DNA of 43,233 nt from NCBI GenBank assembly GCA_001687465.1, contig LVLI01000607.1, positions 1-43,233 of the forward strand, in the 5' to 3' direction. The DNA is from Halocafeteria seosinensis. Its lineage: Eukaryota > Sar > Bigyra > Bicosoecida. The notes under the pieces are model-generated. The model was not told the origin of the DNA. It saw nothing but the letters and a program-made list of their open reading frames with translations, and did not search any database. How positions within the stretch are numbered: the stretch's first letter is position 1; every line of letters starts with the position of its first letter. The translations under genes were made by a program, and so were the position numbers. Positions 1 through 10,622 of this stretch are shown piece after piece.

Positions 1-810
1 GATGTATTCCTATGTTTCAAAAGCAGAGCTCTTGGCACTTTAGTACCAGTAAACCTCTCACACCGTTGGAAGTACTCCAACAGCAGAACCCGAGCACTGA
101 CGAGAATACCAAGAGAGGAAGTATTATCGCGTTTCTTGAGCATGCAGACCGGAGGTATGCTACGGAATGCAGAAAAGACAATAATTGCGAAACTCCTTGT
201 CCCAGTGCATACGTATGTCCACTTAGCGGAACCTTGATGCTCGACCCTGTTATTATTGAAGGCTTGAAAAAAGGAACAGCATTCGACTATGACTCATTGG
301 CTGCAGCGTTTTCCAACCAGAACCCAGAATACCGACGAAAGCTCAAAGAGTGCCTTGATGACGAAAATGTGAACTGGAGTACACTAGTAGAAAAATCTGA
401 GAGAGAGATGGACAAAGAAATCGGGTCGTGGGATTCCTTGAGCTTGCAACAGAAGGTCATGAAACTAGAGAACAATTTTGGCATTGAGCTCGAAAGAGAA
501 TGTCCTCAGCATTGCACATGCCCGGTATCTGGAAAACTAATGGTAGAACCCGTTTTCCTCAGGGGAAATGGACGAACGTATGACCGCTCGACGCTATCGT
601 CCATCAGAGTAGGAAATGTTCGCAACAACTACCGGATAGCCGGCTATGAAAATGAAATCCCCAATGAAGATAAACTAGAAAACGTTGGGCTTGTGGAAGA
701 AATTCACCACTGGATGGACGCTAGAATGATGAATCTATTCACTTGTACTTCTCGCAAAGCACATCCTGTCGATCGATTGAGAAGCGAGATCCAGAACTGG
801 CTATCATGTC
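1..810 (+). repeat. Direct duplication, copy 1 (copy 2 at 4226-5035)
   Basis: The two stretches align base for base with an offset of 4225 and differ at only about eight positions. The match includes intronic bases before the splice acceptor, so it is a DNA-level duplication or conversion tract and not a retrocopy. Its left limit lies outside the window. Confidence 0.9.
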
Positions 811-1000
811 TCTCGTAAGATACGTCAAAAATATTTCGAACTTCGCCCTGTCTTCAAATATATTGAGCAAGACTTCGATGTAAGTTTGCCTTCTCCAAAA
901 GGGGTACAGCTGTACTTCCGTTGCTAACCAGGTTGGTTGGGACTTGGAAAAATCTGGGGACGCCTCCCTTAGACAGCACTCCTCTGGGGTCGGGACCTGG
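27..1000 (+). pseudogene. Broken last-exon copy of the ankyrin/U-box-like/PH-like gene
   Basis: This is a second copy of the last exon of the gene at 3015-5586. Bases 1-26 match the end of that gene's final intron, up to the CAG acceptor. Coding identity is about 99% to about 810; I count roughly eight substitutions. Both U-box-like segments survive. After about 810 the copy changes abruptly: some 40 bp are missing, the frame ends at TAA 816-818, and only a diverged remnant of the region leading into the PH-like domain is traceable to about 960-1000. The protein would lack that domain. The upstream ankyrin exons, if any, lie left of the window. It could still be a transcribed truncated gene, but loss of the C-terminal domain by indel favours a pseudogene. 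Confidence 0.75.
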
Positions 1001-1110
1001 TTGGTCGAAGCAACGGTTTATACAACGTTCACGATGTAGAGCGGCGATAGTTGAAAACACGTCGAGCTGAATATTCTGCGCCTACGACTCGAGAATGTGA
1101 AGTTTGTAGA

Positions 1111-1131
1111 GCATGGCATGCAGTGCCATGC
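1111..1131. repeat. Perfect 8-bp inverted repeat
   Basis: GCATGGCA and TGCCATGC are separated by TGCAG. It lies between two pseudogenes. No function is evident. Confidence 0.5.
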
Positions 1132-1147
1132 ATCACTGGCAGCATCA

Positions 1148-1245
1148 GTTCCCAGGATGACCGACACAGGAGAAAATTTCCGAGAAATGGGTCCGAGAGT
1201 ATTGCGTCGAAGCTATAGCTACGTCGGAGAACATACATACACACA
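1148..1245 (+). repeat. Diverged repeat, related to 2849-2915
   Basis: The block starting TTCCCAGGATGACCGACAC and ending near GCTACGTCGGAGAACATACA recurs at 2849-2915, shortened by internal gaps. The second copy sits just upstream of the ankyrin gene at 3015, and this one just upstream of the ubiquitin-like pseudogene. It may be a duplicated promoter segment. Confidence 0.55.
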
Positions 1246-2262
1246 GAAGACACCCACAGCAAGACCATCACCCTGGATGTTAAATCGTGTCACAAAACAT
1301 AAAAGATGAGGAAGGGATTCCACCCGACCAACAAAAGCTCATATTTGCTGGCAAGCAGGTTGAGGATGGACGAACTCTTTACGACTATAATATCTTTGGC
1401 GAGGCAACAGTGCACCTGGTACTGCGCTTGAGGGGTATGATCAGCACATTCACGTCGGCGGACGCCACCGATCCTCTCGTGGTGTTTTTACTCTCTGATC
1501 CAGAAAATCAAAGGGTTACACCAAGGATCAAAGAACTACTACGACAGAAGGCGGGTAAACAAGATGCTTCCTCGGATGCTACTTTCGAATACTATCGTAC
1601 CTCCGACATTATGGAAAAGAAACATCTCGATCTGCTTGCAGACTTCCTGGATTTTATCTGGTTTGCCAACAGTGATGTGGCCAAAACGACATGAGGGCCG
1701 TTATGGATTCCCACATACTTCGCTTACTGTTGTCCCACGTTGAAAACGGAGAACGAGCCAGCTATATCGCGAGAAAGTCGAAAGGTCTCCATCCCGGGGG
1801 GTGAAGATAGCGTTGCGAAGGACACAAGGGCCAACAAACGCATGTATTTCCTTCCATTGTGATGGGGGTTACGCAACTTCCACGGTACAGATTGCTCTCA
1901 ATGCAGATTCTGAATACACTGGTGGTCAGTCAAGTCTGCTTTTATACTGGGGATCGTCTATGGGTTCTCGAACGTCCACAAGGTTGCATGACACGGCATC
2001 GTCGTGATGTTTTGCATGCTGTGACTACTCTTTGGGATGGGGTGCGCAAAAGCCTATTTGTGGTGGATCGTAGTAATGGCTTAGGGGAAGACAGAGGTTT
2101 GAAACTTCTTGACAAGTCAAGCTAAAGGGCGAGACGAAGCGTAGTGTGTTTAGAGAACCGCTCGAATATTGCACTTGCTCCTTGCGGACATGTATGTCTC
2201 TGCTCTGACTGTATCCAGCACGGTCCAAAATGCCGCGCGCGTATCAGCTACTTCAAGTTTTC
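1238..2262 (+). pseudogene. Decayed ubiquitin / 2OG-Fe(II) oxygenase / RING gene
   Basis: Three domain remnants follow each other. First is ubiquitin: KTITLDV, then after a frame break and a deletion [16 protein letters not shown] and LVLRLRG, ending near 1436. Second is a 2OG-Fe(II) oxygenase core (about 1800-2090): FHCDGGYATSTVQIALNADS with the iron-binding HxD, then after another frameshift near 1930 VCFYTGDRLWVLERPQG, RDVLHAV and GVRKSLFVVD. Third is a RING remnant (2144-2262): VCLENRSNIALAPCGHVCLC and SDC, with the first cysteine pair and the last CPxC incomplete. At least three frame breaks and in-frame stops rule out an intact gene; two or three introns could hide some but not all of them. 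Related proteins joining this oxygenase type to a C-terminal RING are, from memory, found in protists and fungi. The ubiquitin at the N-terminus is the notable part. Confidence 0.7.
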
Positions 2263-2576
2263 AGATAGTGATGAGTGCAAGCCTACTTGTGACAGCGGGA
2301 GTCAAAACCATTTTGTCCAGTTGCGCGGTGTAGTATCAATTCACACATACATGTGGATGCCTGGAGATTGTGATTTGCGAAACACACTCACTATGGTATA
2401 TGCAGCGAACCGTTTGAAGAAATTGAAACTTTTTTGTCCTTCCATATCAATATTCTGCGCAAAATAAAAACGCAAGGAAATCATTCCCTACCAGTATTTT
2501 ATAAGCTTTTCACCGTTCATCATGAATCTGGGAAAATTAGTACGGCTTTCACCTCGTTGCCTCTCGACAACTCCGG

Positions 2577-2701
2577 CACACACACATAGCCCACCGGCCG
2601 GGGAGTTGATCGCATCCTCTTAACGAGGAGCGGTATGCGCCCGTGTTAAGCAGCGACGGCCCGCTGTTCCTGCAGCCTTGCTGACATGCGCCGTGAGGGA
2701 A
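2577..2701 (+). repeat. Dispersed repeat, copy A
   Basis: A (CA)n run is followed by TAGCCCACCGGCCGGGGAGT and about 100 bp that recur almost unchanged at 43087-43226. Compared with that copy it lacks about 11 bp after the CA run. It lies between a pseudogene and an active gene and is probably part of a mobile element's untranslated end. Confidence 0.85.
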
Positions 2702-2754
2702 CGCTCCGTCAGTAGTACTCAGTACCCAGGCTGATTCACATTTCACATGCTAAA

Positions 2755-2776
2755 TCAAGTTGAAGGCTTGAAGTTG
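2755..2776. promoter_or_regulatory. TCAAGTTGAA / CTTGAAGTTG motif pair upstream of the ankyrin gene
   Basis: TCAAGTTGAA (2755-2764) and CTTGAAGTTG (2767-2776) lie about 240 bp before the start at 3015. The same core forms a long palindrome between the two divergent paralogues at 8200-8226 and recurs upstream of other genes in the window. That it is regulatory is inference. Confidence 0.35.
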
Positions 2777-2848
2777 ATTGAATTTGATTCACAGCTATGT
2801 GAAGTTCGTATGTGAACCATAGGCGCTGAAGCCCAGTATAGTATACAG

Positions 2849-2915
2849 TAGTTCCCAGGATGACCGACACGGTAGAAATGGGTTGAAGGTACAGCTACGT
2901 CGGACAACATACATG
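2849..2915 (+). repeat. Diverged repeat, related to 1148-1245
   Basis: This is the shorter copy of the block described at 1148-1245. It contains GTTCCCAGGATGACCGACAC and CAGCTACGTCGGACAACATA and lies about 100 bp before the ankyrin gene start. Confidence 0.55.
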
Positions 2916-3014
2916 TTGTATTGAAAACACTGCCTGCTAGAGTAACTCGACTTTGCTCGCTGGGGACTTCAGATCGTTGCAAACATCCACCCTTTTCTTT
3001 GTAAGAAGGGAAAA

Positions 3015-5586
3015 ATGGCGAAACATGGGATTGGCATCATTTCCAAAACAAAGAGGGCATCAATCTTCCAAGCCGCTAAAGAGAAGGGCCCTAAGGAGCT
3101 TCAGGAGCAGATTGATTCGCTTGCGATGGATCCAGACTTCCCCGGGGACAACAAGGGCATTATCAATGTAGACCGGCTTGTTCAGGTAAGTCTTTTCATT
3201 TAGTTTCAATTGAATTAGATGCTCCAACTTTATTAATTGCCCCTGTTTGTATGATCCGGCTTCAGGAACAAGTGCCGCTGCTCATACACACGGCGGCTCA
3301 TGGCAACGCCGAGAACATCAGACTACTCATGGACGCTTATGGCGCTAAAATCGACGTTACAACACGAGACGTAAGAGAAGGAATACTATGCATTGCACGT
3401 CTTTGGGTAACGTCGAGAGTAGTCTGTATTTGTGCATCGCACAGGGAAATGAAGATTCCGCATTTCATTTGGCCGCCCGAAACAATTACCCCGATGCAAT
3501 TAAGACTCTCTTGCAGCGTCATCAAGGGGGAGCGCAACATCGGCATGTGGCCCGACACAACAAAGTACGGGTGTATAACGCGTCGCGTTTTGAAGTCCCA
3601 CTGTACTGTCTCACTCTGTCGCAGAACGGGCAAGCACCGATACATATTGCAGCGCAGCACGGTGCCCTCGTTGTTATTGACCTTTTGGTGAAAACTTATT
3701 TTGTCGACATAAATGCTCATGAAGACAACCCAACTGTAAGTTAGGATTGAGGTTTCAATATCCTGCCAAGTCGGATTGACAAAATTTTCGCCGCCGCCGT
3801 TGACAGAGAGCCACTCCGCTCCACCGCGCTGCCTCGGCGGGTCACACTAGGCTTGTGAAATATCTCCATCAAGAAGGAGCTTACATCAACGAACAGGATG
3901 GGGTATGGCTGGCTTGCTACGACCTTTAATTTTTCCTGTATTCAAGAAACTTTCCCCTTCGTGTAGCAGAATGGATGGGATGCATTAATTTATGCTAGCA
4001 ATTCTGGGCATTTGGAGGTGGTCGAATATTTAGTGGAACATATGCCTCAATCAAGGGATAAAATCGCAAGAGATAGAGAGACTGGGATGACGGCACTTCA
4101 CTTTGCGGTAGAGCAGAATTTCTTGGATATAACCAAAGTATTGGCCCACAGAGTTAAGGTGCTTCCAACTATCGAAAGGAAAACTGTAAGTTCAATCGCC
4201 TTGAGGAACGTCTGGGGATCTAACTGATGTATTCCTATGTTTCAAAAGCAGAGCTCTTGGCACTTTAGTACCAGTAAACCTCTCACACCGTTGGAAGTAC
4301 TCCAACAGCAGAACCCGAGCACTGACGAGAATACCAAGAGAGGAAGTATTATCGCGTTTCTTGAGCATGCAGACCGGAGGTATGCAACGGAATGCAGAAA
4401 AGACAATAATTGCGAAACTCCTTGTCCCAGTGCATACGTATGTCCACTTAGCGGAACCTTGATGCTCGACCCTGTTATTATTGAAGGCTTGAAAAAAGGA
4501 ACAGCATTCGACTATGACTCATTGGCTGCAGCGTTTTCCAACCAGAACCCAGAATACCGACGAAAGCTCAAAGAGTGCCTTGAGGACGAAAATGTGAACT
4601 GGAGTACACTAGTAGAGAAATCTGAGAGAGAGATGGACAAAGAAATCGGGTCGTGGGATTCCTTGAGCTTGCAACAGAAGGTCATGAAACTAGAGAACAA
4701 TTTTGGCATTGAGCTGGAAAGAGAATGTCCTCAGCATTGCACATGCCCAGTATCTGGAAAACTAATGGTAGAACCCGTTTTCCTCAGGGGAAATGGACGA
4801 ACGTATGACCGCTCGACGTTATCGTCCATCAGAGTAGGAAATGTTCGCAACAACTACCGGATAGCCGGCTATGAAAATGAAATCCCCAATGAAGACAAAC
4901 TAGAAAACGTTGGGCTTGTGGAAGAAATTCACCACTGGATGGACGCTAGAATGATGAATCTACTCACTTGTACTTCTCGCAAAGCACATCCTGTCGATCG
5001 ATTGAGAAGCGAGATCCAGAACTGGCTATCATGTCCTTCAGGACTGATGCAGGAATACGAATATCTTACTACGCCTAAGATCCGTCGAGAACATTTCCAG
5101 TTTCGCCCTTTCTTCAAATATATTGAGCAAGGTTTCGATGTAAGTATGCCATCTGTGAAAGGTACACAGCCCTACTTCCTTTGGTTGGACTTGGAGAATC
5201 CAAGGACTCCACGTCTTCGCTGGAATCCCTCAGACGGTGCTACTCCAGACTCAGGGCCTAAAGACCCTCAAGCAAAACAGGCCAGTCTGCTTGACATCCA
5301 TCCGCAAAAGGGTGTGGTAGTACAGAAGAACAAGCTTGGCTTGCGTTCTAAAAGTGGACTTAACAGCAACATCCCTGGAGAGACATGTATTACACTATTG
5401 TATTGTAGTTCAGCTATGACTCTACAGTTCGGAAGTCAAGAAGAAAGGGATTGGGCCTTGCCGAAATTCCACAACTTGAAGAATGAATGCAATTCTATTA
5501 TCAACGAATACCGCGACACGCTGACCACCATAATTTTACACGAGGAGCTCGCACGACGACTGGATCGCTACCGTCCAGGTCAATAG
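3015..5586 (+). CDS. Ankyrin-repeat protein with two U-box-like segments and a PH-like domain (717 aa)
   Basis: Seven exons are joined entirely in phase 0: 3015-3185, 3266-3370, 3445-3564, 3625-3735, 3807-3902, 3970-4185 and 4252-5586. Exon 1 encodes a family leader (SIFQAAKEKG ... NVDRLVQ). Exons 2-6 each carry about one ankyrin repeat (TPLHRAASAG, TALHFAVEQN). After a FLEHADRR linker, the last exon has two U-box-like segments: CPSAYVCPLSGTLMLDPV (about residues 331-368) and CPQHCTCPVSGKLMVEPVF with GRTYDRSTL, IPNEDKL and EEIHHW (about 432-504). The region 579-685 resembles a PLC-type PH domain, with strands TCITLLY and TLQFGSQEERDW. A U-box would imply a ubiquitin-ligase role and the PH-like part membrane or protein binding; both are inferred. 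It converges with the next paralogue, 137 bp away. The ATG at 4237 is intronic and is not a start. Confidence 0.85.
4226..5035 (+). repeat. Direct duplication, copy 2 (copy 1 at 1-810)
   Basis: This is the intact partner of the tract at 1-810. It covers the end of the last intron and the U-box-like part of the last exon of the gene at 3015-5586. Confidence 0.9.
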
Positions 5587-5723
5587 GAAGAAAGAATTCT
5601 ACTAACCAGCATAGAAATGAAAGCGTATATTTAGTGGATATGTTACTCCTTCAATTTTTCTGTTCCAAATCGTACGGAAATCAAAAGCGGCATTATCTGG
5701 CTAGGCCTAAGATGACTACGACG

Positions 5724-8128
5724 TTATCTCTCGGCGCTTGCAGCAGATACAGATGATTCATCGCTAGCCTTCTCATGAGTAATAGGTGCCATTGGTAGTT
5801 GTTGCAGCCTCCCATTTCTCCATGAAGCCAGGACGGAATTCTCGTGACGATATAAATCCACGTACTCGTAAAGAATCCTCGACAAAGTATCCGTGTCTAA
5901 TCCTTTCAGCTCCTTATCTACAGTGAATATTGCTACAGCCTCCTTTAGTCTTCTCAAACGGCCCCACAGCCATTCTCTATCGGAACTTGTATCCAGTTTT
6001 AAAACCAACCATTTTTCAGCCTGACTTGAACCACTGGTGCTGTAACCAATAGACAAATACCTCTGACTCTTCTCAAGCTCTTCTGCATGTTTCAATGAAT
6101 TTCCCCTTCTAATCTCACTAATTTGTTTAATGGGGAATCCACGAGCGCTTTCAGGCTTTCTTGGAGCGTTAGACTCAATAGACTGATCGTCCTCAAATGG
6201 GGCATCATTCCAAAAAAGATACGGATTTTGCAGGTACTGGCTTGCAGCCTGGCCATTCCGGGTACAAATAGTACCGATTTGCATCCAAAACAGCCGCCTA
6301 TGCGGCTTTCCCCAGAGATGTGGTTGTAATTTTGACAAGATAAAGCCACCTGTAGGTCTGCTTCGATCACCGGATGCATTAACGATGAGCCTAGGTATGA
6401 GCGGTTTGCTCGGTGCCAACACTGACCGAAGCGCTAATCTAAAAAAGTCGAGATTCTGCTTATATTCCCCGGAAAGCTCGAACTCTTTCTCAGTGGGAAC
6501 TTCATCATAGTCCATTAATCGTGAGACCCCCTTGAACTTGACAGGATCGAGCATCAAGTTACCCTTATCATCTAAGACCAAAGTCTTGTTCGTGTTCGTG
6601 CCGACAGAAAACGCCTGCCACTTAGTGCGACGAAGGTTAAACGGAACGGACTTAATGTTGAGTTTCCTTAGATTTTCAATCTCGTCGATGCTTGAAGTAC
6701 GATTAGCCTCCTGGTGAGCCTGAGAAGTATAGTCGGGAAGATAGTTTAAACACCAGCGGCGAAGATACACTGACGCCAACGTTCGCGTTACCTCACGACG
6801 TTCAACATGCCAGAGAAAATCAATGATCTTCTGGAATTTGGGTGTATCACTGCCTTTACGAGCGAGCTCAACCCACTTTGAAGGAGTATACCCTTCCTTG
6901 TTCCGCACAAGATGGGGTGGGTTCTCTTGAGAAAGTAGCGCAACGTCGTTATCACATATATATTTCACAATATCTAACTCTCCCGCTGCAGCCGCAAGAT
7001 GAAGCACATTGTTCCCGTCCACAGTCAACCCATCAAGAGTTTTCTTGGTTAGAAGTCTCTCCACAGCTCCGATTTTACCAGCCTCCGCGGCAACGTGCAC
7101 AGGCGTATAGCCCAAGGCATCTGTTTGATGGATATCTGCGCCCCCGTTCACGAGATAGCGAACCAACTCCTCATCGCCTAACTCCGCTGAGCAATGAAGA
7201 GGAGTCCTCCCTTCAACATCATCGCCTCGCGACTGGAATGAAAGGACCTAGAGGTACGTAAGTTTTCGTGGCAGATTCTCCATTAAGGTAGCCACTTACT
7301 TTCTTCAGTTTAAATGTTGATTTATTCCGATCCATGCCTAAATATTGAAAGAATGCTTCAAGGGAACGCCTCCTTTCCGCGGTCGTAGGTACCTGACAGG
7401 AACAATAGCACATTCCTTCATAAACAAACACAGGTTTTCAAAAAAGAACAACTCACCGTGATGCGCTCACTATTCCTAGCCTCTTCATACACATCAGCGC
7501 CGGCCGCGGAATGTAAGGGCCAAGCACCGACCTGCTGGACCTCATCGCCAAAAGTCGCGAGTAGCGTACAATAGACCGCTTTTCGACTACGCTTACGTTG
7601 TTTGGTTCCCGCAGCTCCGCGCCACAGTCATACAATTTCTTGATCGTCTCTGGCATCCCTCCTAACGCCGCAAAGTGCAACGGAGTGTTTCCCTCCTGCG
7701 CATTTCCCATAATAGCCACGGAGAACTTTGTCCCTTCATTGGAACTGTGGTCGACTTACTGTCGGATCTTTGACATTCGGATCCGCCCCATCTTCATAGA
7801 TTAAATAGTGCACCACCTCGACCTGGCCGTGGTACGCAGCATGGGCCAGCAGTGAAACCCTACCCTGTATGTACGTGGCAGGAGAAAACAAGTTGCGTCC
7901 TTGAGTTTCCATACACATGTGTACTCCCCGTTCAGTACTCACACAGTATGAACCTTTGGCTTGATGGTACAGTTTATTGACATTGACAAGGACCCGGTCT
8001 GGCTGCTCCTCATCCTGCATGAGCTTCAGGAGAAGCCCATGCAGCCTGTCTTTGTCTCCTGCAGCTGCCGCTTCGAATATCCCATCCTTCAACCCACCCC
8101 CGATTTTGTGATAATCGACCCTAGGCAT
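5724..8128 (-). CDS. Ankyrin-repeat paralogue with degenerate U-box and PH-like domain (688 aa)
   Basis: Six phase-0 exons: 8128-7943, 7864-7760, 7695-7597, 7531-7457, 7392-7300 and 7232-5724. The leader (GIFEAAAAGDKDRL ... NVNKLYHQ) matches its paralogues. Ankyrin repeats run to about residue 320 (NTPLHFAALGG, GYTPVHVAAEAGKIGAVERL). Then come the shared FLWHVERR linker and a remnant of the U-box, GNLMLDPVKFKG followed by MDYDE (about 403-431), without the rest of the fold. The C-terminal 496-618 is the best PH-like match of the family: RRLFWMQIGTI, then IKQISEIRRGNS, RYLSIGYS and WLVLKLDTSSDREWLWGRL, as in PLC-type PH domains. The small fourth exon (25 codons) holds a shortened repeat. It starts 275 bp from its divergent paralogue at 8404. 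Function is unknown; a scaffold or adaptor is plausible. Confidence 0.85.
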
Positions 8129-8199
8129 GGTTCTCACACAGCAACAATGAATAGAGAGATATGCAACAAAACGCCCAAATGAGGGGTAATGATTATCAA

Positions 8200-8226
8200 T
8201 CATTCAACTTGATTCAAGTTGAATGA
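8200..8226. promoter_or_regulatory. 27-bp perfect palindrome between divergent ankyrin paralogues
   Basis: The half-site TCATTCAACTTGA (8200-8212) is mirrored exactly at 8214-8226 around a single T. It sits inside the 275-bp shared upstream region of the genes starting at 8128 (-) and 8404 (+), and its core resembles the motifs at 2755-2776. Binding of a dimeric regulator is inferred from symmetry and position only. Confidence 0.5.
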
Positions 8227-8403
8227 ATGGTTCCCAAGATCCATGCTTCACACTTGATGACATGTGTGAGGTATAGTATATCCACAAACGCATTGCCAGA
8301 CAATGGTGAGAGTAGAATCAGTACAGTTACATCATTTGTCTACCACCCGTGTCTGCGGACAGAACAGGAATGAGAGTGTACTTGGTTGCTTGTACTTGCA
8401 ATT

Positions 8404-10585
8404 ATGGGGGACGACGAGAACCTGCTAGCGCACGACCGGAAAGGGAGGATATTCGCGGCAGCAAGAAAAGGGGACGAGGAAGCCATGCTCGATGAAATGG
8501 GGTATGTGGCAAGAGACCCCGAGCTAGGACAAACGAAAGTCGAAAATTGTTTACTCAACGTGGATAGATTGTATAAAAAGGTACGAAACAGCCGGACCAG
8601 GGTGCTAGGAATCCATGTATCTGGATGTTGACCAACTGCAGGAGGAGGATGAGAATGGCTCAGAGGTGTTTACACCGCTCTTTGTGTATGCCGCAAAGTA
8701 TGCTCAAACAAATATTCTGGGATGTCTCTGTAGCATGGGAGGAAACCCGAACGTCACCGACAGCTTGGTACGTGTCTGAACTGCGAGTTTCAGTGTGCTC
8801 ACTCAACAACTGAACCAACTGTAGAAGATTTTCTAACCCACGCCCCTACCACGATTGTGTTGCATTGCAGGGTAATACTGCGTTGCACCTCGCTGGCACA
8901 ATGTATCATCCTAAAGATTTCCCGAATTACATAAGCGAATTAATCCGCACGCTGGCAGTGGATTGTGGGGTCAGTTTGAAAGCTGAAAACTATGTACGTT
9001 CATTGCAGTGTGAATTGGTTGTGATGTGCGTAGGAAAGATGGACCGAATTGTGCACCTTCTACACCTGCAACAGGAGGGAGAGTATCCAATACACTCAGC
9101 GGCGAGAAGAGGGGAAACTGCCGCAGTGGTTACCTTCGTTGACGACCACTTAAGGGAGCCTGCTATTCGAGATGCTAAGGGTGTACGTTGAAGGGCAGAT
9201 TTTGTATTTTGTTACGCAAGCAAAATGTATTGTGCGTTGTTTACCCACTCTTCAGAACACACCGCTTCACAAGGCAGTGGAAGCAAAGAACCCTAAACTG
9301 CGCGTCGAAGTCATCAACCAAATGATCAACAGATACGAAGTAGACAAGACAACGAAAAACAACGTACGTATGCTTACCATATGTTGCAATATTTCTTGAC
9401 CCCGAGAGTACGACAAATGGGTTTCCATTGAAACAGAATGGAGAAACGCCGTTGATGATAGCCGCCGCGGCGGGTCACTTGGAGGCATTACAGAAGGTAG
9501 AGGTGGATGATATGAATATAATGCGCGCTCAATCAACCGGGGGGTACACTTCCCTACACCTCGCCGCACAGAACGGTCATATAGAAACTGTGAAATATTT
9601 GTGTGGTCCTTTGAAGGACCGGAAACTCCCTCGACTTACATCAAATAATGGTGAAACAGCTCTGCAACTAGTGTGCAACATGAACCATCAGCTGCAGGAG
9701 ATTCAGGATTACCTAGAACATGTTGAGAGGAGGAACAAGGTCAAGGACCTAAAAGAAGAATTAGACGAAATACATAGAGACGATATGGGATGGAGCTTCG
9801 TGCCTTCGGATGAAGGAATGTTCTGCGCAATATCCAGAGAGGAAGAGGGAGTGGAAAAACTCATTGCTGACCCGGTGTACTGGGGTGAAAACAACGGCCA
9901 ACAAGCCGATTTTGACACTGCTGAAGAGAAAAGAGATCATACGGGGCTGAATCCCATCCCCCACCTGTACTCGAAAATCATAAAGGAGTTAACTGAAAGA
10001 ACTCTCAGAGCTCGCCAGAATAGTCCCCTAACTGGTGGTGATTCGCTTGAGCACAATTTAGTAACAGTTTTATATTGCCACGGTCTTAAGATGTCGACTA
10101 TTGGTCGACTTAAGAAGAAGCGAACAAGACTCCTTTATCTTGATCTAGAAAATAACCCCGTCCCTTGCATAACAGTCCACAGGGTTAATCGTCCCAACCC
10201 TGAACGACATCTGGAATTACCCAGTCTTCAAGTCGACAGAGGAATGAGATACGCGAAACGTGATGATAAATGCGTAACATTATCTTTTAACGAGACAGCT
10301 TCAGTTGGTTGCGTTGGTCGTGTTTTACAAAGGCAGCGCAACCAAATGGCACTTTGGTTTCCCAGCAATCAGATTTCTGCCACAATCGGTACAGCTTTGC
10401 ACTCGTTATCTGCAGGAGTCAACTATTTTCTGGGAAACACGCGCGATCTCTCTTCCCACGGATGGCCATCATCGAGATTGTATGACATCCTTTGGTTATG
10501 CGTTCAAACCGGAGGGAATCAAGAAGACCTGCAGAGGGTATCAAACGCCCTTCCGCTCGGTCGAGTAGAGTATCCAACGGAGTAG
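8404..10585 (+). CDS. Ankyrin-repeat paralogue with degenerate U-box and PH-like domain (596 aa)
   Basis: Six phase-0 exons: 8404-8580, 8642-8767, 8871-8993, 9075-9182, 9256-9363 and 9437-10585. The leader GRIFAAARKGDEEAM ... NVDRLYKK matches the other two genes. Ankyrin units are one per exon (GNTALHLAGT, EYPIHSAARRGETAAV, NTPLHKAVEAKN), with two to three more in the last exon (GETPLMIAAAAGHLEAL, YTSLHLAAQNGHIETVKYL). After YLEHVERR, a degenerate U-box-like stretch follows (about 340-403: MFCAISREE, LIADPVYW, and LNPIPHLYSKIIKEL in the place of the U-box C-terminal helix). The PH-like region is about 444-546 (TRLLYLDLEN, CVTLSFNE, MALWFPSN). AATAAA repeats follow about 25 bp after the stop. 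Exon limits are consistent with both paralogues. Confidence 0.85.
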
Positions 10586-10608
10586 TGGCAAAATGAGAAA
10601 GAAGAAAA

Positions 10609-10622
10609 AATAAATAAATAAA
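10609..10622 (+). terminator. Probable polyadenylation signal (overlapping AATAAA)
   Basis: Three overlapping AATAAA units begin 24 bp after the stop codon at 10583-10585. Position and sequence fit a poly(A) signal for the ankyrin gene; there is no transcript evidence. Confidence 0.4.

Noticed and set aside
4237-4251. ATG at 4237 (and 12) as start of a 449-residue protein
   Set aside because: It lies in intron sequence just before a CAG acceptor; the true reading continues from the ankyrin exons in phase 0.
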